The translations under genes were made by a program, and so were the position numbers. Below, one piece after another: positions 34,539-44,600 of a stretch of 64,000 nucleotides of DNA. Source of the DNA: Ostrinia nubilalis (Eukaryota > Arthropoda > Insecta > Lepidoptera > Crambidae); NCBI RefSeq assembly GCF_963855985.1, contig NC_087099.1:4804001-4868000 (forward strand), read 5' to 3'. The notes under the pieces were generated by a model. It saw only the letters and a list, made by a program, of their open reading frames with translations, did not search any database and was not told the origin of the DNA. Position 1 is the first letter of the stretch, and each line of letters begins with the position of its first letter.

Positions 34539-35680
34539 TACTCGACGTTTAAACGGATAGCAAAATAATATAGGAGTAAAAATGTATTTCAATCACCACA
34601 AATACACAAATGTTAAAATCCCTGTTAACCTAAATTAATTTAAAAAATAAACTTTTTCAGTAAAACTTTTATCGCGTACATGATTTAAATGGTACTAATT
34701 GCAGTTAGAGAAATACAATCAAATCACATCGCAATTAGCTTAAAATAAACACCTAAATAATAGCAATCTGAAATAGCTTTTACATTGATACAATCAAATC
34801 TTTCTGAAAAAGATACTCCTAATGTCCCCGTATAAAATTTACAGTGCATCCAGATAATTTGTTTACTTCCACGGAATAAAAAAAATGGGAATTGTAACTA
34901 ACACCTTTTTACAGGTATCCCAAAACATCGTAGAAATAATTCCTTTGCGCATTACGTAGACAATTACGCATCTGCAAATTGGTGAATTTGTCGGTTCGGT
35001 AGCTTGAGATAAAAGCAATTTGTGAAAGTGAACGTGTGCTTACTGAAATGGTAGAGCATGATTTTCAAGCAGATTGTTTGTAAGGTCAGAGCACTCATGT
35101 GCTTTACATGACAGTATTTTAGACAGCTGCGTTAAATGTTGGTTTGCATTTAGTTTAAGGAAGCCATTGTTGATATCATCGTGGCGTTTGTATGACGTAA
35201 ACAAGTCTGTGGTACGGGGAGAAACATGTTATCTCCAAAACAGTAATTTTTCAGAATACTACCTATTGGTTTCTTTTGCGTAACTATAAATAAGAAACAT
35301 ATTAATACTATGGTTAATTTTCCTCATAATTAGGTACTTTCCGTGCGCTTTGAGTTATCTTACTCAGATCAAATAAAAACATGCGTCCTTTAGTTACGAA
35401 ATCAGTGTCTAACTAAAAACAGCCATAATGAAGTTATCATGTTTCTTCTCAACTCCACATGACGTGTTTCATCTTACGTAACATAGTCATTTATGCAATG
35501 TGCAGTCACGAAAAAACAAATAACAGGAAAAACCAATACTTTGGGTTCAACAGTACTAACTTATGTAGTGGCAATAGTGTTTTGCAACAAAAATGTAAAC
35601 AGATGTGATCACTATTGACCTTAAAAGGAAGATGCTGAACTATAGCACTTTATGCTATAAAAATTCTGGATAGAAGCGTT
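34539..35680. other. AT-rich non-coding sequence
   Basis: No gene or repeat family recognised. Confidence 0.5.
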
Positions 35681-35792
35681 TGTCATGCTAATTTTTGTCA
35701 ACAATTTAGAGTAGTCACACACCGTTGATTATTAGTTGTCATGCTAATTTTTGTCAACAATTTAGAGTAGTCACACACCGTTGATTATTAGT
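35681..35792. repeat. Perfect 2 x 56-bp tandem duplication
   Basis: The 56-bp unit 35681-35736 is repeated exactly at 35737-35792. It spans the MITE boundary: 27-28 bp of flank (TGTCATGCTAATTTTTGTCA...) plus the MITE's terminal sequence. The duplication therefore happened after the MITE inserted, and recently enough to remain identical. Confidence 0.9.
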
Positions 35793-35940
35793 TGGCCGAT
35801 AGTGTGCCCGATTTCAAATTGTATGAAGAATCGGCCAAATCGAATCGGCGTAGTGTGCGCACTCCCATACATGCCCATACTGATCAACAGCCCGACTAAA
35901 CTATCGGCCGACGAAAAATCAACGGTGTGCGCCTACTCTT
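35764..35940. mobile_element. MITE of the GTCGGCCGATAGTTT family
   Basis: The TIRs are AGAGTAGTCACACACCGTTG and the complement of AGAGTAGGCGCACACCGTTG. The interior (CATACATGCCCATACTGATC) matches the 8352 and 18225 copies. Its left end belongs to the 56-bp duplication, leaving an extra solo left end at about 35708. Confidence 0.8.
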
Positions 35941-36087
35941 AAACACCTCACAAAAACTTTGAAGAAATCCTCATGACTAAAGTTTGTTCTAATATCAACA
36001 GTAATTAGGTCACGTACTTAATTTAGGACTTGACTGCATGCTTTTATTCTCTTTAGTTCTAATAACTATGACCATAACCGTAATATA

Positions 36088-36470
36088 CGAGGGGCGGCTG
36101 ATAATTTCGCGGCCTAAGGTACTTAGCGATGAGTAATTAGCTTGTTACTCATGTCACTAGTTGCGACACTCAGTAGTATTATAAAAAGCAATCACTAATT
36201 AAGTTTGCACTGATAGTTCAATTTCTATCGAACAAATGACATCAGCATGTCCGCCGAATCTGGAGATTTGCGGAATTTCGACACCGCGCGCCGCGGACAT
36301 AATTCCTCATTTTGAAAAAAAAATTTTTAGGTGGGTAAAAGGTATTGTATGCGAGATTTAAGAAATGTATTTCATTTGAGGAAGATTATATTATTACAAA
36401 ATAAAAAATAAAAACCATTTATTTTATTTCATTAAGTACCTTAGGCCGTGGAATTATCAGCCGGCCCTCG
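36088..36470. mobile_element. Mariner-like deletion derivative, TA target duplication
   Basis: The TIRs CGAGGGGCGGCTGATAATTT and AATTATCAGCCGGCCCTCG extend inward to the palindromic AAGGTACTTA region. TA is duplicated at 36086-36087 and 36471-36472. CGAGGG-type ends and TA duplications are typical of mariner elements. At 383 bp it has lost the transposase; no DD34D motif is readable. Confidence 0.75.
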
Positions 36471-37196
36471 TAGGTACCTAATGTAACTTGAAAAACGTCA
36501 CTAGTGATGCATATTTAATCACAATTAAAATTGACAACTTGCCACCATTTGGTCATTATGTACGTGTAGGTATGTAGTTACTTATTATTCACTCACTCAA
36601 GTTTATAACACCCGTATTCACAAACATTACTTTGAGGCCTCATAGTGCGCGTGGATGCACAGGGTCCCAAAAACCTATTCATAGACGATACTTCAGTGGT
36701 GACAAGCACTATGCGTCCCTTAGAATGAACGCAAAGCTAAGGTAACCAGGGAGCTGTATTACGCAACGCATAGTGTCTATTTACGTCAAAATTTTTAGGT
36801 TATTCTCGTTTTTGAGGTTTGTTTGCTTTATTTATGGTTGTATTCGATTAATATTATCTTACAATGGATTACAGTAGTGAAGAAGAATTTGATAATTATA
36901 TCAATGAGCAAAGTAGAATAACACCCGTATTCACAAACGATACTTACCTATGCAAAGCAGCAACGCTATGCGAAATGAGACATTTCTCAATGCGTTCCAT
37001 ATGACAAGCCTTTCAATTCATACACAATACTTAAACGACCCTTGACTATGCAAAATCAGAGTTTTGAATAGAGTTCTGTGATTGGTTCGCTTATGTTACG
37101 CACTTCACTCCGCTAACTGACATGACATTCCTGTCATTCAAAAGGTGCAACGGTTTTTATGTGTCGTTATTTTGTGGATTTGTGAATTAAATAAAT

Positions 37197-37876
37197 ATGG
37201 ATAAAACTACAACTATCAGGTTAGTATGAATACTTCGATTAATAATAATAGTGAAAATCATGTTTCAATCATTATTTTTCAGATAAAAAAGCTGCCGTTT
37301 TCTTCTTCCGAAAGAGAGCTGCTGATCGTAGCTTAATAAGAGAAAGGCCTATTATTGAAGACAAGCATAATTATTATTATCCTCTCTAAAATATCGAGTT
37401 GACGAAGCAGGCCTGGGAAAGTCAGTGGCTTACAATTCTGAACCATATTTTATGTTTCACAAAGGCTCACACATCAACTGAAAAGCTGCTGGAATAATTT
37501 AAAGACCCAAAGAAAGAAAGAACTTTCTCAGGAATCAATGAAACGTTCTCAACACCCACCAGTAAGTAATGTTTTTAAAATATAAAGTAGGTAGGTAGAT
37601 TTATGAGGAATATCTAAGCAGAGTATACTCAAAGGAATTAAATTCATAATTTGCTTTTCAGGTATCAAGAAATTAAGATTAGTAGTAGCAAGAATGAAGA
37701 TACAAGAATCAGACGCACCACATTGAATAATATACAACAAGACCAGGCTTTGCACGAGTTGGGGCTAGGTACAAAGAGAAAAAATATTGATAGAAAGAGA
37801 AAATAATTTGTTAGAACATGAAAAAAAGATATATGATTTACAAATACATAAAATTAAATTAGACATTGAAGATTGA
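37197..37876 (+). pseudogene. Myb/SANT-like gene of the nested Harbinger copy, frameshifted
   Basis: The start MDKTTTI is followed by a possible 63-nt intron (CAG then GTTAGT, ending TTTTTCAG). KLPFSSSERELLIVA, then RERPIIEDKHN, TKQAWES and QLKSCWNNLKTQRKKELSQE together fit the Myb/SANT-like (Myb_DNA-bind_5) domain that helps PIF/Harbinger transposases reach the nucleus and bind DNA. The C-terminus, ERENNLLEHEKKIYDLQI, looks like a coiled coil and ends KLDIED with a stop. Several frameshifts and stops break it. The sister gene in the outer copy is at 38645-39331 on the minus strand. Confidence 0.75.
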
Positions 37877-37899
37877 AGAAAATAAAACTTCATTAAAAA

Positions 37900-38162
37900 T
37901 TTTATGTTTTATTTGCCACTAGCAACTGATACATTATGTAGGTGGCACTGGAAGGCCTCCTCGCAGTTAATTTCCTCAGGTCTTCTTTTATCAGTGGTAA
38001 AAGTATGAAAAGTACCCCATCATTGGAAAACCTAAACTAAATTCGTCTGAATTGTAATAATCAAAGGGATTTTGGGAATCCCGTATCACTTTTCTGGTAC
38101 TTATTCTACTTTGCTCATTGATATACCTAATTATCAAATTCTTCTTCACTACTGTAATCCAT
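37900..38162 (-). pseudogene. Harbinger transposase N-terminal remnant (nested copy)
   Basis: The ATG is at 38162 on the minus strand. It is the uninterrupted counterpart of the split outer gene and includes NEQSRISTRKVIRDSQNPFD and DEFSLGFPMM. A small insertion near 38126 shifts the frame relative to the outer copy. It lacks the DDE domain. Confidence 0.7.
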
Positions 38163-38644
38163 TGTAAGATAATATTAATCGAATACAACCATAAATAAAG
38201 CAAACAAACCTCAAAAACGAGAATAACCTAAAAATTTTGACATAAATAGACACTATGCGTTGCGTAATACAGCTCCCTGGCTACCTTAGCTTTGCGTTCA
38301 TTCTAAGGGACGCATAGTGCTTGTCACCACTGAAGTATCGTCTATGAATAGGTTTTTGGGACCCTGTGCATTCACGCGCACTATGAGGCCTCAAAGTAAT
38401 GTTTGTGAATACGGGTGTAAGTACCAGAAAAGTGATACGGGATTCCCAAAATCCCTTTGATTATTACAATTCAGACGAATTTAGTTTAGGTTTTCCAATG
38501 ATGGGGTACTTTTCATACTTTTACCACTGATAAAAGAAGACCTGAGGAAATTAACTGCGAGGAGGCCTTCCAGTGCCACCTACATAATGTATCAGTTGCT
38601 AGTGGCAAATGAAACATAAAATTTTTAATGAAGTTTTATTTTCA

Positions 38645-39331
38645 TCAATCTTCAATGTCTAATTTAATTTTATGTATTTGTAAATCATAAATCTTTTTTT
38701 CATGTTCTAACAAATTATTTTCTCTTTCTATCAATATTTTTTCTCTTTGTAGCCCCAACTCGTGCAAAGCCTGGTCTTGTTGTATATTATTCAATGTGGT
38801 GCGTTTGATTCTTGTTTCTATCTTAATCTTCATTCTTGCTACTACTAATCTTAATTTCTTGATACCTGAAAAGCAAATTATGAATTTAATTCCTTTGAGT
38901 ATATTCTGCTTAGTTATTCCTCATAAATCTACGTACTATATATTTTAAAAACATTACTTACTAGTGGGTGTTGAGAACGTTTGATTGATTCCTGAGAAAG
39001 TTCTTTCTTTCTTTGGGTCTTTAAATTATTCCAGCAGCTTTTCAGTTGATGTGTGAGCCTTTGTGAAACATAAAATATGGTTCAGAATTGTAAGCCACTG
39101 TTAGACTTTCCCAGGCCTGCTTCGTCAACTCGATATTTTAGAGAGGATAATAATATGCTTGTCTTCAAATAATAGGCCTTTCTCTTATTAAGCTACAATC
39201 AGCAGCTCTCTTTCGGAAGAAGAAAACGGCAGCTTTTTTATCTGAAAAATAATGATTGAAACATGATTTTCACTATTAGGTATTATTAATCGAAGTATTC
39301 ATACTAACCTGATAGTTGTAGTTTTATCCAT
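38645..39331 (-). pseudogene. Myb/SANT-like gene of the outer Harbinger copy, frameshifted
   Basis: It has the same gene structure as the nested copy, read leftward from ATG at 39331. The C-terminal 62 codons (38645-38833) remain open and include QREKILIERENNLLEHEKKI, a predicted coiled coil. The upstream Myb-like part is broken by stops. It converges on the transposase remnant in the element's centre. Confidence 0.75.
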
Positions 39332-39703
39332 ATTTATTTAATTCACAAATCCACAAAATAACGACACTTATAAACCGTTGCACCGTTTGAATGACAGGAA
39401 TGTCATGTCAGTTAGCGGAGTGAAGTGCGTAACATAAGCGAACCAATCACAGAACTCTATTCAATACTCTGATTTTGCATAGTCAAGGGTCGTTTAAGTA
39501 TTGTTTATGAATTGAAAGGCTTGTCATATGGAACGCATTGAGAAATGTCTCATTTCGCATAGCGTTGCTGCTTTGCATAGGTAAGTATCGTTTGTGAATA
39601 CGGGTGTTATGTGTCTTACAGTAATGTCATTGTTTTAGTCTGTTGGATGATTTTGAAAGTCAGCTAAGTTTCACTCGACTTCATGTTTGAAGATTCATTA
39701 TTT

Positions 39704-39936
39704 ACTTGCTTTCCGCCCGCGGCTTCGCCCGCGTGGAATTTTATCTATCACAGAAAAACTTTATCGCGCGCGTCCTTGTTTCAAAGACCGGTATAAACAC
39801 TATCCTATGTCCTTTCCCGGGACTCAAACTATCTCTATGCCAAATTTCATCAAAATCGGTTCAGTGGTTTAGGCGTGAAAGAGAGACAGACAGGCAGACA
39901 GACAGAGTTACTTTCGCATTTATAATATTAGTATAG
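39704..39936 (+). repeat. Dispersed repeat 'CCCGCGGCTTCGCCCGCGTGG', RTE-like 3' region
   Basis: It begins CCGCCCGCGGCTTCGCCCGC, has CAAATTTCATCAAAATCGGT and GAGACAGACAGGCAGACAGA in the middle and ends CTTTCGCATTTATAATATTA. This order is widespread in Lepidoptera and is usually attributed to RTE-type LINE or SINE 3' ends (recalled). Two overlapping short frames here are not genes. Other copies are at 59026 and 59992. Confidence 0.65.
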
Positions 39937-40037
39937 ATAGGTATTTAAAACTTTACATTGCCCACAATATCAGAGTACAGAAGGCGAAAGATTTCGTATA
40001 TCTAGTAAGATTCTGCATGGTGACGTTTTTAAGAATA

Positions 40038-40205
40038 AAGGACGTAGCACACTTATCAACCCGGAAAGGGATCGTAACCGTATCAACTCTAGTACACTTA
40101 GTCTTGTCCGCACCGTAACGTAAACGCCTCGCTTCGTAGTTGACAGCGCGCGAAAGGCGATACGGTTTTGATCTCTTTCCGAGTTGATAAGTCTGCTATG
40201 ACCTT
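40038..40205. mobile_element. MITE, TIR AAGGACGTAGCACACTTATC
   Basis: The left end AAGGACGTAGCACACTTATC and the right end GATAAGTCTGCTATGACCTT are inverted repeats with four mismatches. Next to them, GGAAAGGGATC and GATCTCTTTCC extend the similarity. No clean target duplication is seen. Confidence 0.65.
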
Positions 40206-41497
40206 ATGATAGATGATTAGCACCTACCTACATAAAACCACTTCTCTTGAAAAGTTTTCTTTAGAGCGCTAATAATGCTTCATAAATTCTTATACTTAAT
40301 AAATACCTACTTCCTAATTATCATGACCGTAGAATTCATAAATTGATAGCGTTTTAAACCACAGTTATAATACCCGTGTAAGTCCGCTCGGCTGCGGTAG
40401 CACGTGATCGTTTTTATCGGCGATCGTCAATACGTGCGACGTTACTCGATTGGCATAGGACAAATAAGTGCAACAGCTCACTTTAATTACTTAAAGGTTA
40501 GATAATGAAAGCTAAACTAAATATTTTAGTAAAGTTATAGTGCATGCAAAAATGTCTATGTGTTATTTGCACATTTTGATCTTTAGAGGTCCACAACGCC
40601 ATATTTCTTGAGATTGGAAACGAAGCAACAAACGAGATTAATTTCTTTATTTACTATTGTACTTGCACATACTGGAAAAGAATTTTTTTTAGTCACTTTT
40701 TAAACCAACACTGTGACCATAACTTTCAATACGTACAATACATCATCATCTAACTTATGGATATTTTGTCGTGTCCTTCTTTCTCTCACTTAAAAACTAA
40801 CCATTTCGCCAAGCAGAAATTTAAAGTAGATGATGCAAATAATGGTTCTTATCTCAAGAATTTGCATCCTAATATTGCGTGCTTCTCAAGTAATTTAAGT
40901 ACAGACAGCTTCATATAGTTCTTGACACCCAAAGTGTCCAAAAAGTCGACAACACTCATCCAATTGTAACAAAAAAGTATTGCGAGCTTTTTGGCTACAT
41001 TGGGTATCACGAACTATTTGACGCTGACTTTACCACTTGTCATAATTATGACAACCTGGCCGTTTTCTCTGGTCTGTGCGAAGGGTTCAAATGGCTCGCA
41101 AGCCGCGCAGTGGAAGATAACAGATTTTCCCTTTCGGTAAATAAAAGTAAGAGGTTTCCCGAGTTCGATATGAGGGTAGCGTTACACTTGTAGATCGCGT
41201 GCCGATAAAATGACACTATTGCCTTGATACTTCAAATGGAAAAGGCGGATCTTTGTAAACAATAGCTGGAGTTAGCACTATTGACTCGGGGTAAAATGAT
41301 GTATTTTCTTCTATACGTGATCTGGTACATCAACAACTGTAGCTATCTATTGTAGTTTTCAGTATCTTGAGCTCTGTGTGCCAGGTTTTCTATAAACAAG
41401 TATGTTAATACACTTTTGGTATTGGCAAATCACTCTTGTATAATTTAAAAAGCTTCTACCAAGAACACTTCTAGAGGCAAGAAATAATTGTAAACTT
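40206..41497. other. Non-coding sequence, nothing recognised
   Basis: No gene or repeat family recognised. Confidence 0.5.
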
Positions 41498-41511
41498 CAT
41501 ATCGATATACC

Positions 41512-41916
41512 TTTTTTTTTTCGTCGGGAAATGCTTTGCGCATATCCACTGGTCTATGGGGACGGTCAGTGGGTTATGTGGGACTCTCCCCACCTACCCA
41601 CTAAAGGCGGGGCCTACCCACTCAAACCCGACGGTTTCCACCAGAGCCCAAAGAAACGGAGCCGCGAGTTATTGTCCTGGTTGGACATTCGTCCGCAGCT
41701 CCGCCTCAGGCTAGAGGCTCGCTCACGAGCGAGCCTCTCTGGCTTCGAGGCCTCGACGGCCCCCGGCCCACTCAATTATGGGGTACGGGTTGCCCGACAG
41801 GCCCGCCGAGTTGACGAGACCTGCCGCGCAGGTGAAAAGTTAGCCGCCCGCGTGAACAGACCACGCGGACGTTGCCCAGGGTGCACCACGAGGAGGTCCC
41901 TCACCATCGCACCCCA
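41512..41916 (-). mobile_element. 5'-truncated GC-rich LINE 3' end, 14-bp TSD
   Basis: The element is visibly GC-rich against an AT-rich background. On the minus strand it ends in about ten A. The target duplication is CATATCGATATACC (41498-41511) against CATATCGGTATACC (41917-41930), one mismatch in 14. It contains a palindrome GAGGCTCGCTCACGAGCGAG followed by CCTC at about 41715. It resembles 3' UTRs of lepidopteran R1/jockey-type LINEs, but no ORF is left to assign a clade. The plus-strand frame 41531-41938 is its antisense shadow. Confidence 0.75.
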
Positions 41917-41938
41917 CATATCGGTATACCTATACTAA

Positions 41939-42059
41939 GGCTGAGTTGCACCATCGTACTTTGACAGTAACTATAACGATAATGACCGGTGTAATTTGTA
42001 TGGAGTTTGACAGATTTTTGACGTTTTTTAAAGTCAAAGTAAGATGGTGCAACCCAGCC
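41939..42059. mobile_element. MITE, TIR GGCTGAGTTGCACCATC, TAA target duplication
   Basis: The TIRs GGCTGAGTTGCACCATC and GATGGTGCAACCCAGCC have one mismatch. TAA is duplicated at 41936-41938 and 42060-42062. A degraded relative is at 43931-44040. Confidence 0.8.
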
Positions 42060-42328
42060 TAAGCCTAGCCATTTGAATGACAAACGCGTTTACATTTAGG
42101 TATGTAAGATAATGAAAAAATACATTTCGTTTTACTTAGCCGGAAAATGAAACCGAGGTCGAAATAGTTTCGTCTGGAAATCCAGTTTCGGCCGGACGCT
42201 AAGCCTGTCACATGGGAGTTGTTTCCTAATCCTATCACTCAAAGAATTATCAGCATTGAGAGCTACTGAAAACTTCTTACTAACATAGTTACTTACAGTC
42301 ACAAAGAACAGACAAGGTACATTTTATA

Positions 42329-42669
42329 CAGGATGATTTTGTAATCAGTGTCCAAATTTTAGGAGTGACACAGAATCAGTAACTTAATCAATTTATGTTT
42401 ATTCGATACGTTTTTTTTTTCACATTTCATTATTTTTATCCGCTGCGCGCTGTTTCAATTGGCCTACGTGGATAATTTACTTCGTTCATAGAAAAATATG
42501 TACACACAGTTAACTGCAAAGTTCAATAGACATAATGGTGCGCGAAAATAAGCCTTAACCTTTAAAAATTAAGGTTATGGGCACCCGCGAATTAGATTTT
42601 CAATATTTTTTTCGCAAAAATACTACGATTCTATAAAAAAATTTGGATACTGATTGCAAAGTCACCCTG
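42329..42669. mobile_element. Mariner-type MITE, TA target duplication
   Basis: The TIRs CAGGATGATTTTGTAATCAG and CTGATTGCAAAGTCACCCTG have a few mismatches and extend to CCAAATTTT. TA is duplicated at 42327-42328 and 42670-42671. The interior has no gene. Confidence 0.75.
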
Positions 42670-42984
42670 TAGATTGTCGACAACAGCTCTTCAGATTGAA
42701 ATACATTTTAGTATCAAAAATCGTCTCTATTACAACTACATAAGATTGATACGTTCTTTGTAACTCACTTCATCTTCACATCTGCACCATGTTAGCCAAA
42801 TTAAGATCAAAAGCAATGATCCAATCCTGTGTATATCAAGTTTCTCGAATTCCCATGGATAGATTCATGGACTGATCCACAGAACATATGAACTGATCAT
42901 TGTAATGAAACCGACGAAGTGCGAGTTGCGAATCTTTCACAGAAAATTTAGTATTATTCCCCATGTTTCAGTATTCGTTCATTT

Positions 42985-43131
42985 GTTCGGTCAGTTCAGA
43001 CCAATGACGTCCACTGCTGGACAAAGTCCTCCCCCAAAGTTTTCCACAATGAACGGTCCTGCGCTGCTCGCATCCAGGCTATTCCCGCGACCTTTACCAG
43101 ATCGTCGGTCTACCTAATAGGAGGCCTGCCC
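42985..43131 (-). pseudogene. RTE-clade LINE ORF C-terminus fragment
   Basis: The minus-strand reading gives GRPPIR, TDDLVKVAGIAWMRAA and QDRSLWKTLGEDF with QQWTS. These are the conserved last residues of RTE ORFs. The start of the ORF is absent. The fragment agrees with the copies at 50152 and 60190. Confidence 0.7.
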
Positions 43132-44502
43132 AGTATTCGTTCAGTTCAGTATTAAGCATTTATTACCTGTTTACCTACTATGAGTTACCTTAAGACGCCT
43201 GGGCAAATACGATAATGATCAAAAAGTTATGAGCTCTATGAACTTTAAGTTCCGTAGGTATTACAAAACAACGCTCGAAGCTTTATTCAATCCCAGACAT
43301 CGATTCTTGTGAATAGTCTAAATACTGAAATCAAATATACAGCTCGGTCTGTAATATAGCCCTGAAAATAATGAACCTTAAATACCAATAGAGCTTTGGG
43401 CTAAAATACAAAGGCGCATCGATACTAACCAATGAATAATTTCGGTCAATACCCAAATCGCGCAGACATTGGCACGTATTTTTATCTGTTTGTGAACTAT
43501 GTCATTGACCTATTTGGCACTGGTACAATGATCCGTCATGCGTGTCCCAGTTAGAAAAAAATCTCTCTTCGTTACGTCAGGAACAGTTGGTTCGATTCTG
43601 GTTTGACGGGAATTAAGGCTGGTTTCACATCGATTGACAGAATTGCAACATTTATAAAGATTGATTTGTTTACAACGGGTTTTATTTAGGGTACTTAATT
43701 TGCAAAAGATTTAGATCAACCTAATTTTATTCATCTATCTCATGTCAGTATTCGAGTTGGGGAGAGATGAAAAAACCCAAATGTAGGTACTTATCAATGG
43801 TTATGAAAAACAATGTACCTACCTACAGTTTGTTTCATGAAACACGGTTTTGGGAGGCTTAGTCGATCGTATTTTAATTGGACTGTGTATGACCTAAATC
43901 GCTCTTGATTAACATCGATGAAACAATTAAGGCTGAGTTGTTTAACCTTATTTTAACCGCAACAATAACCGATGCTTTTTGTATGGAGTTTGACAGATTT
44001 TTGACGTTTGCCAAAGGTAAAGAAAGATGGTGCAACTCGGTATCAAACAATTTTAAGTGTTCTACCGGCAATAAAGTTGACTACCCGAATGAGTTTAAAA
44101 CGTATGCCATGTATTGTAAACCAACCTTTAGTCAATGGATTAAAAACTAGTAATGTTTTCACAGTGATGTTCGCCCATTTGATGTTCCGACAGCGCTTTG
44201 GGTTGTCGTTCCAGAATTACCGCATTCCCATTTTTTACCGAATCCGATTTCGTCAATTGGCGAATCCGAATGTACAGTCAGCAAACTACATTATTTATTG
44301 CAAAATAACACCTATTACTATTGTATGAAATGCCACAGAGTTACGTTGGATCTGGCGTTGTCTGTACAAATCCGAACATTGCCGCAATGTGTTTATTTTG
44401 ATTTGATTTTTATCCGCTTTTCACAGATTTGATGGATGAAAAGTATATCAGCATTTTCCTATTAGTTTTTATTGGTAACATTTCATTCAATTAGTCTGTT
44501 AT
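43132..44502. other. Non-coding sequence with MITE relics
   Basis: A stray end (TAAGGCTGGTTTCACATCGA) of the 3733 family is at about 43613. A degenerate copy of the 41939 MITE is at 43931-44040 (GTATGGAGTTTGACAGATTT shared). The overlapping frames at 43874-44328 run through these relics and are not supported as genes. Confidence 0.5.
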
Positions 44503-44600
44503 ACTAATATTATAAAGAGATATTTGATTGATTGTTCATTTGTATTGAATGGGCTCCAAAACTACTGGACCAATTTGAAAACTCTTTCACTATTAAGATC
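44503..44600 (+). repeat. Dispersed lepidopteran repeat fragment
   Basis: ATACTAATATTATAAAGAGA followed by ATGGGCTCCAAAACTACTGG and TTTGAAAACTCTTTCAC is a common lepidopteran repeat phrase (recalled). Partial copy. Confidence 0.5.

Larger units (their letters stand above)
36922..38417. mobile_element. Nested Harbinger copy, inverted, perfect TAA duplication
   Basis: This 1496-bp copy inserted into its sister in the opposite orientation. TAA is duplicated at 36919-36921 and 38418-38420. The empty site can be read from the nested copy's own sequence, where the same region is uninterrupted (GTAGAATAAGTACC, complement near 38107). Arms on both sides are nearly identical, so the two copies make an inverted repeat of almost 3 kb. 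Confidence 0.9.
36864..38640 (+). pseudogene. Harbinger transposase N-terminal remnant (outer copy, split)
   Basis: It starts at 36864 (MDYSSEEEFDN, then INEQSRI), is cut at 36921 by the nested copy, and resumes at 38421 with RKVIRDSQNPFDYYNSDEF and, after a frameshift, KEDLRKLTARRPSS and YQLLVA. This matches the leader region of PIF/Harbinger transposases, which precedes the DDE domain. The coding part ends near 38610 with no catalytic residues, so it was already a truncated gene before being split. The identical region in the nested copy is on the minus strand at about 37900-38162. Confidence 0.7.
36609..39606. mobile_element. PIF/Harbinger deletion derivative with an inverted copy of itself inside
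   Basis: The outer TIR CACCCGTATTCACAAAC is inverted at the right end (GTTTGTGAATACGGGTG). The flanks are TAA on the left (36606-36608) and TTA on the right (39607-39609), both fitting the TWA preference of Harbinger. Without the nested copy and its duplicated TAA the element is about 1.5 kb. It carries, convergently, the N-terminal part of a transposase and a Myb/SANT-like gene, the two-gene layout known for PIF/Harbinger. The DDE catalytic region is absent. Confidence 0.85.

Noticed and set aside
35681..35792. CRISPR-like repeat
   Set aside because: Only two contiguous units without spacers; a tandem duplication in an insect genome.
41531..41938. 135-codon plus-strand frame rich in Arg and Pro
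   Set aside because: It lies antisense across the GC-rich 3' UTR of a truncated LINE and runs through its target duplication; GC-rich DNA has few stops.
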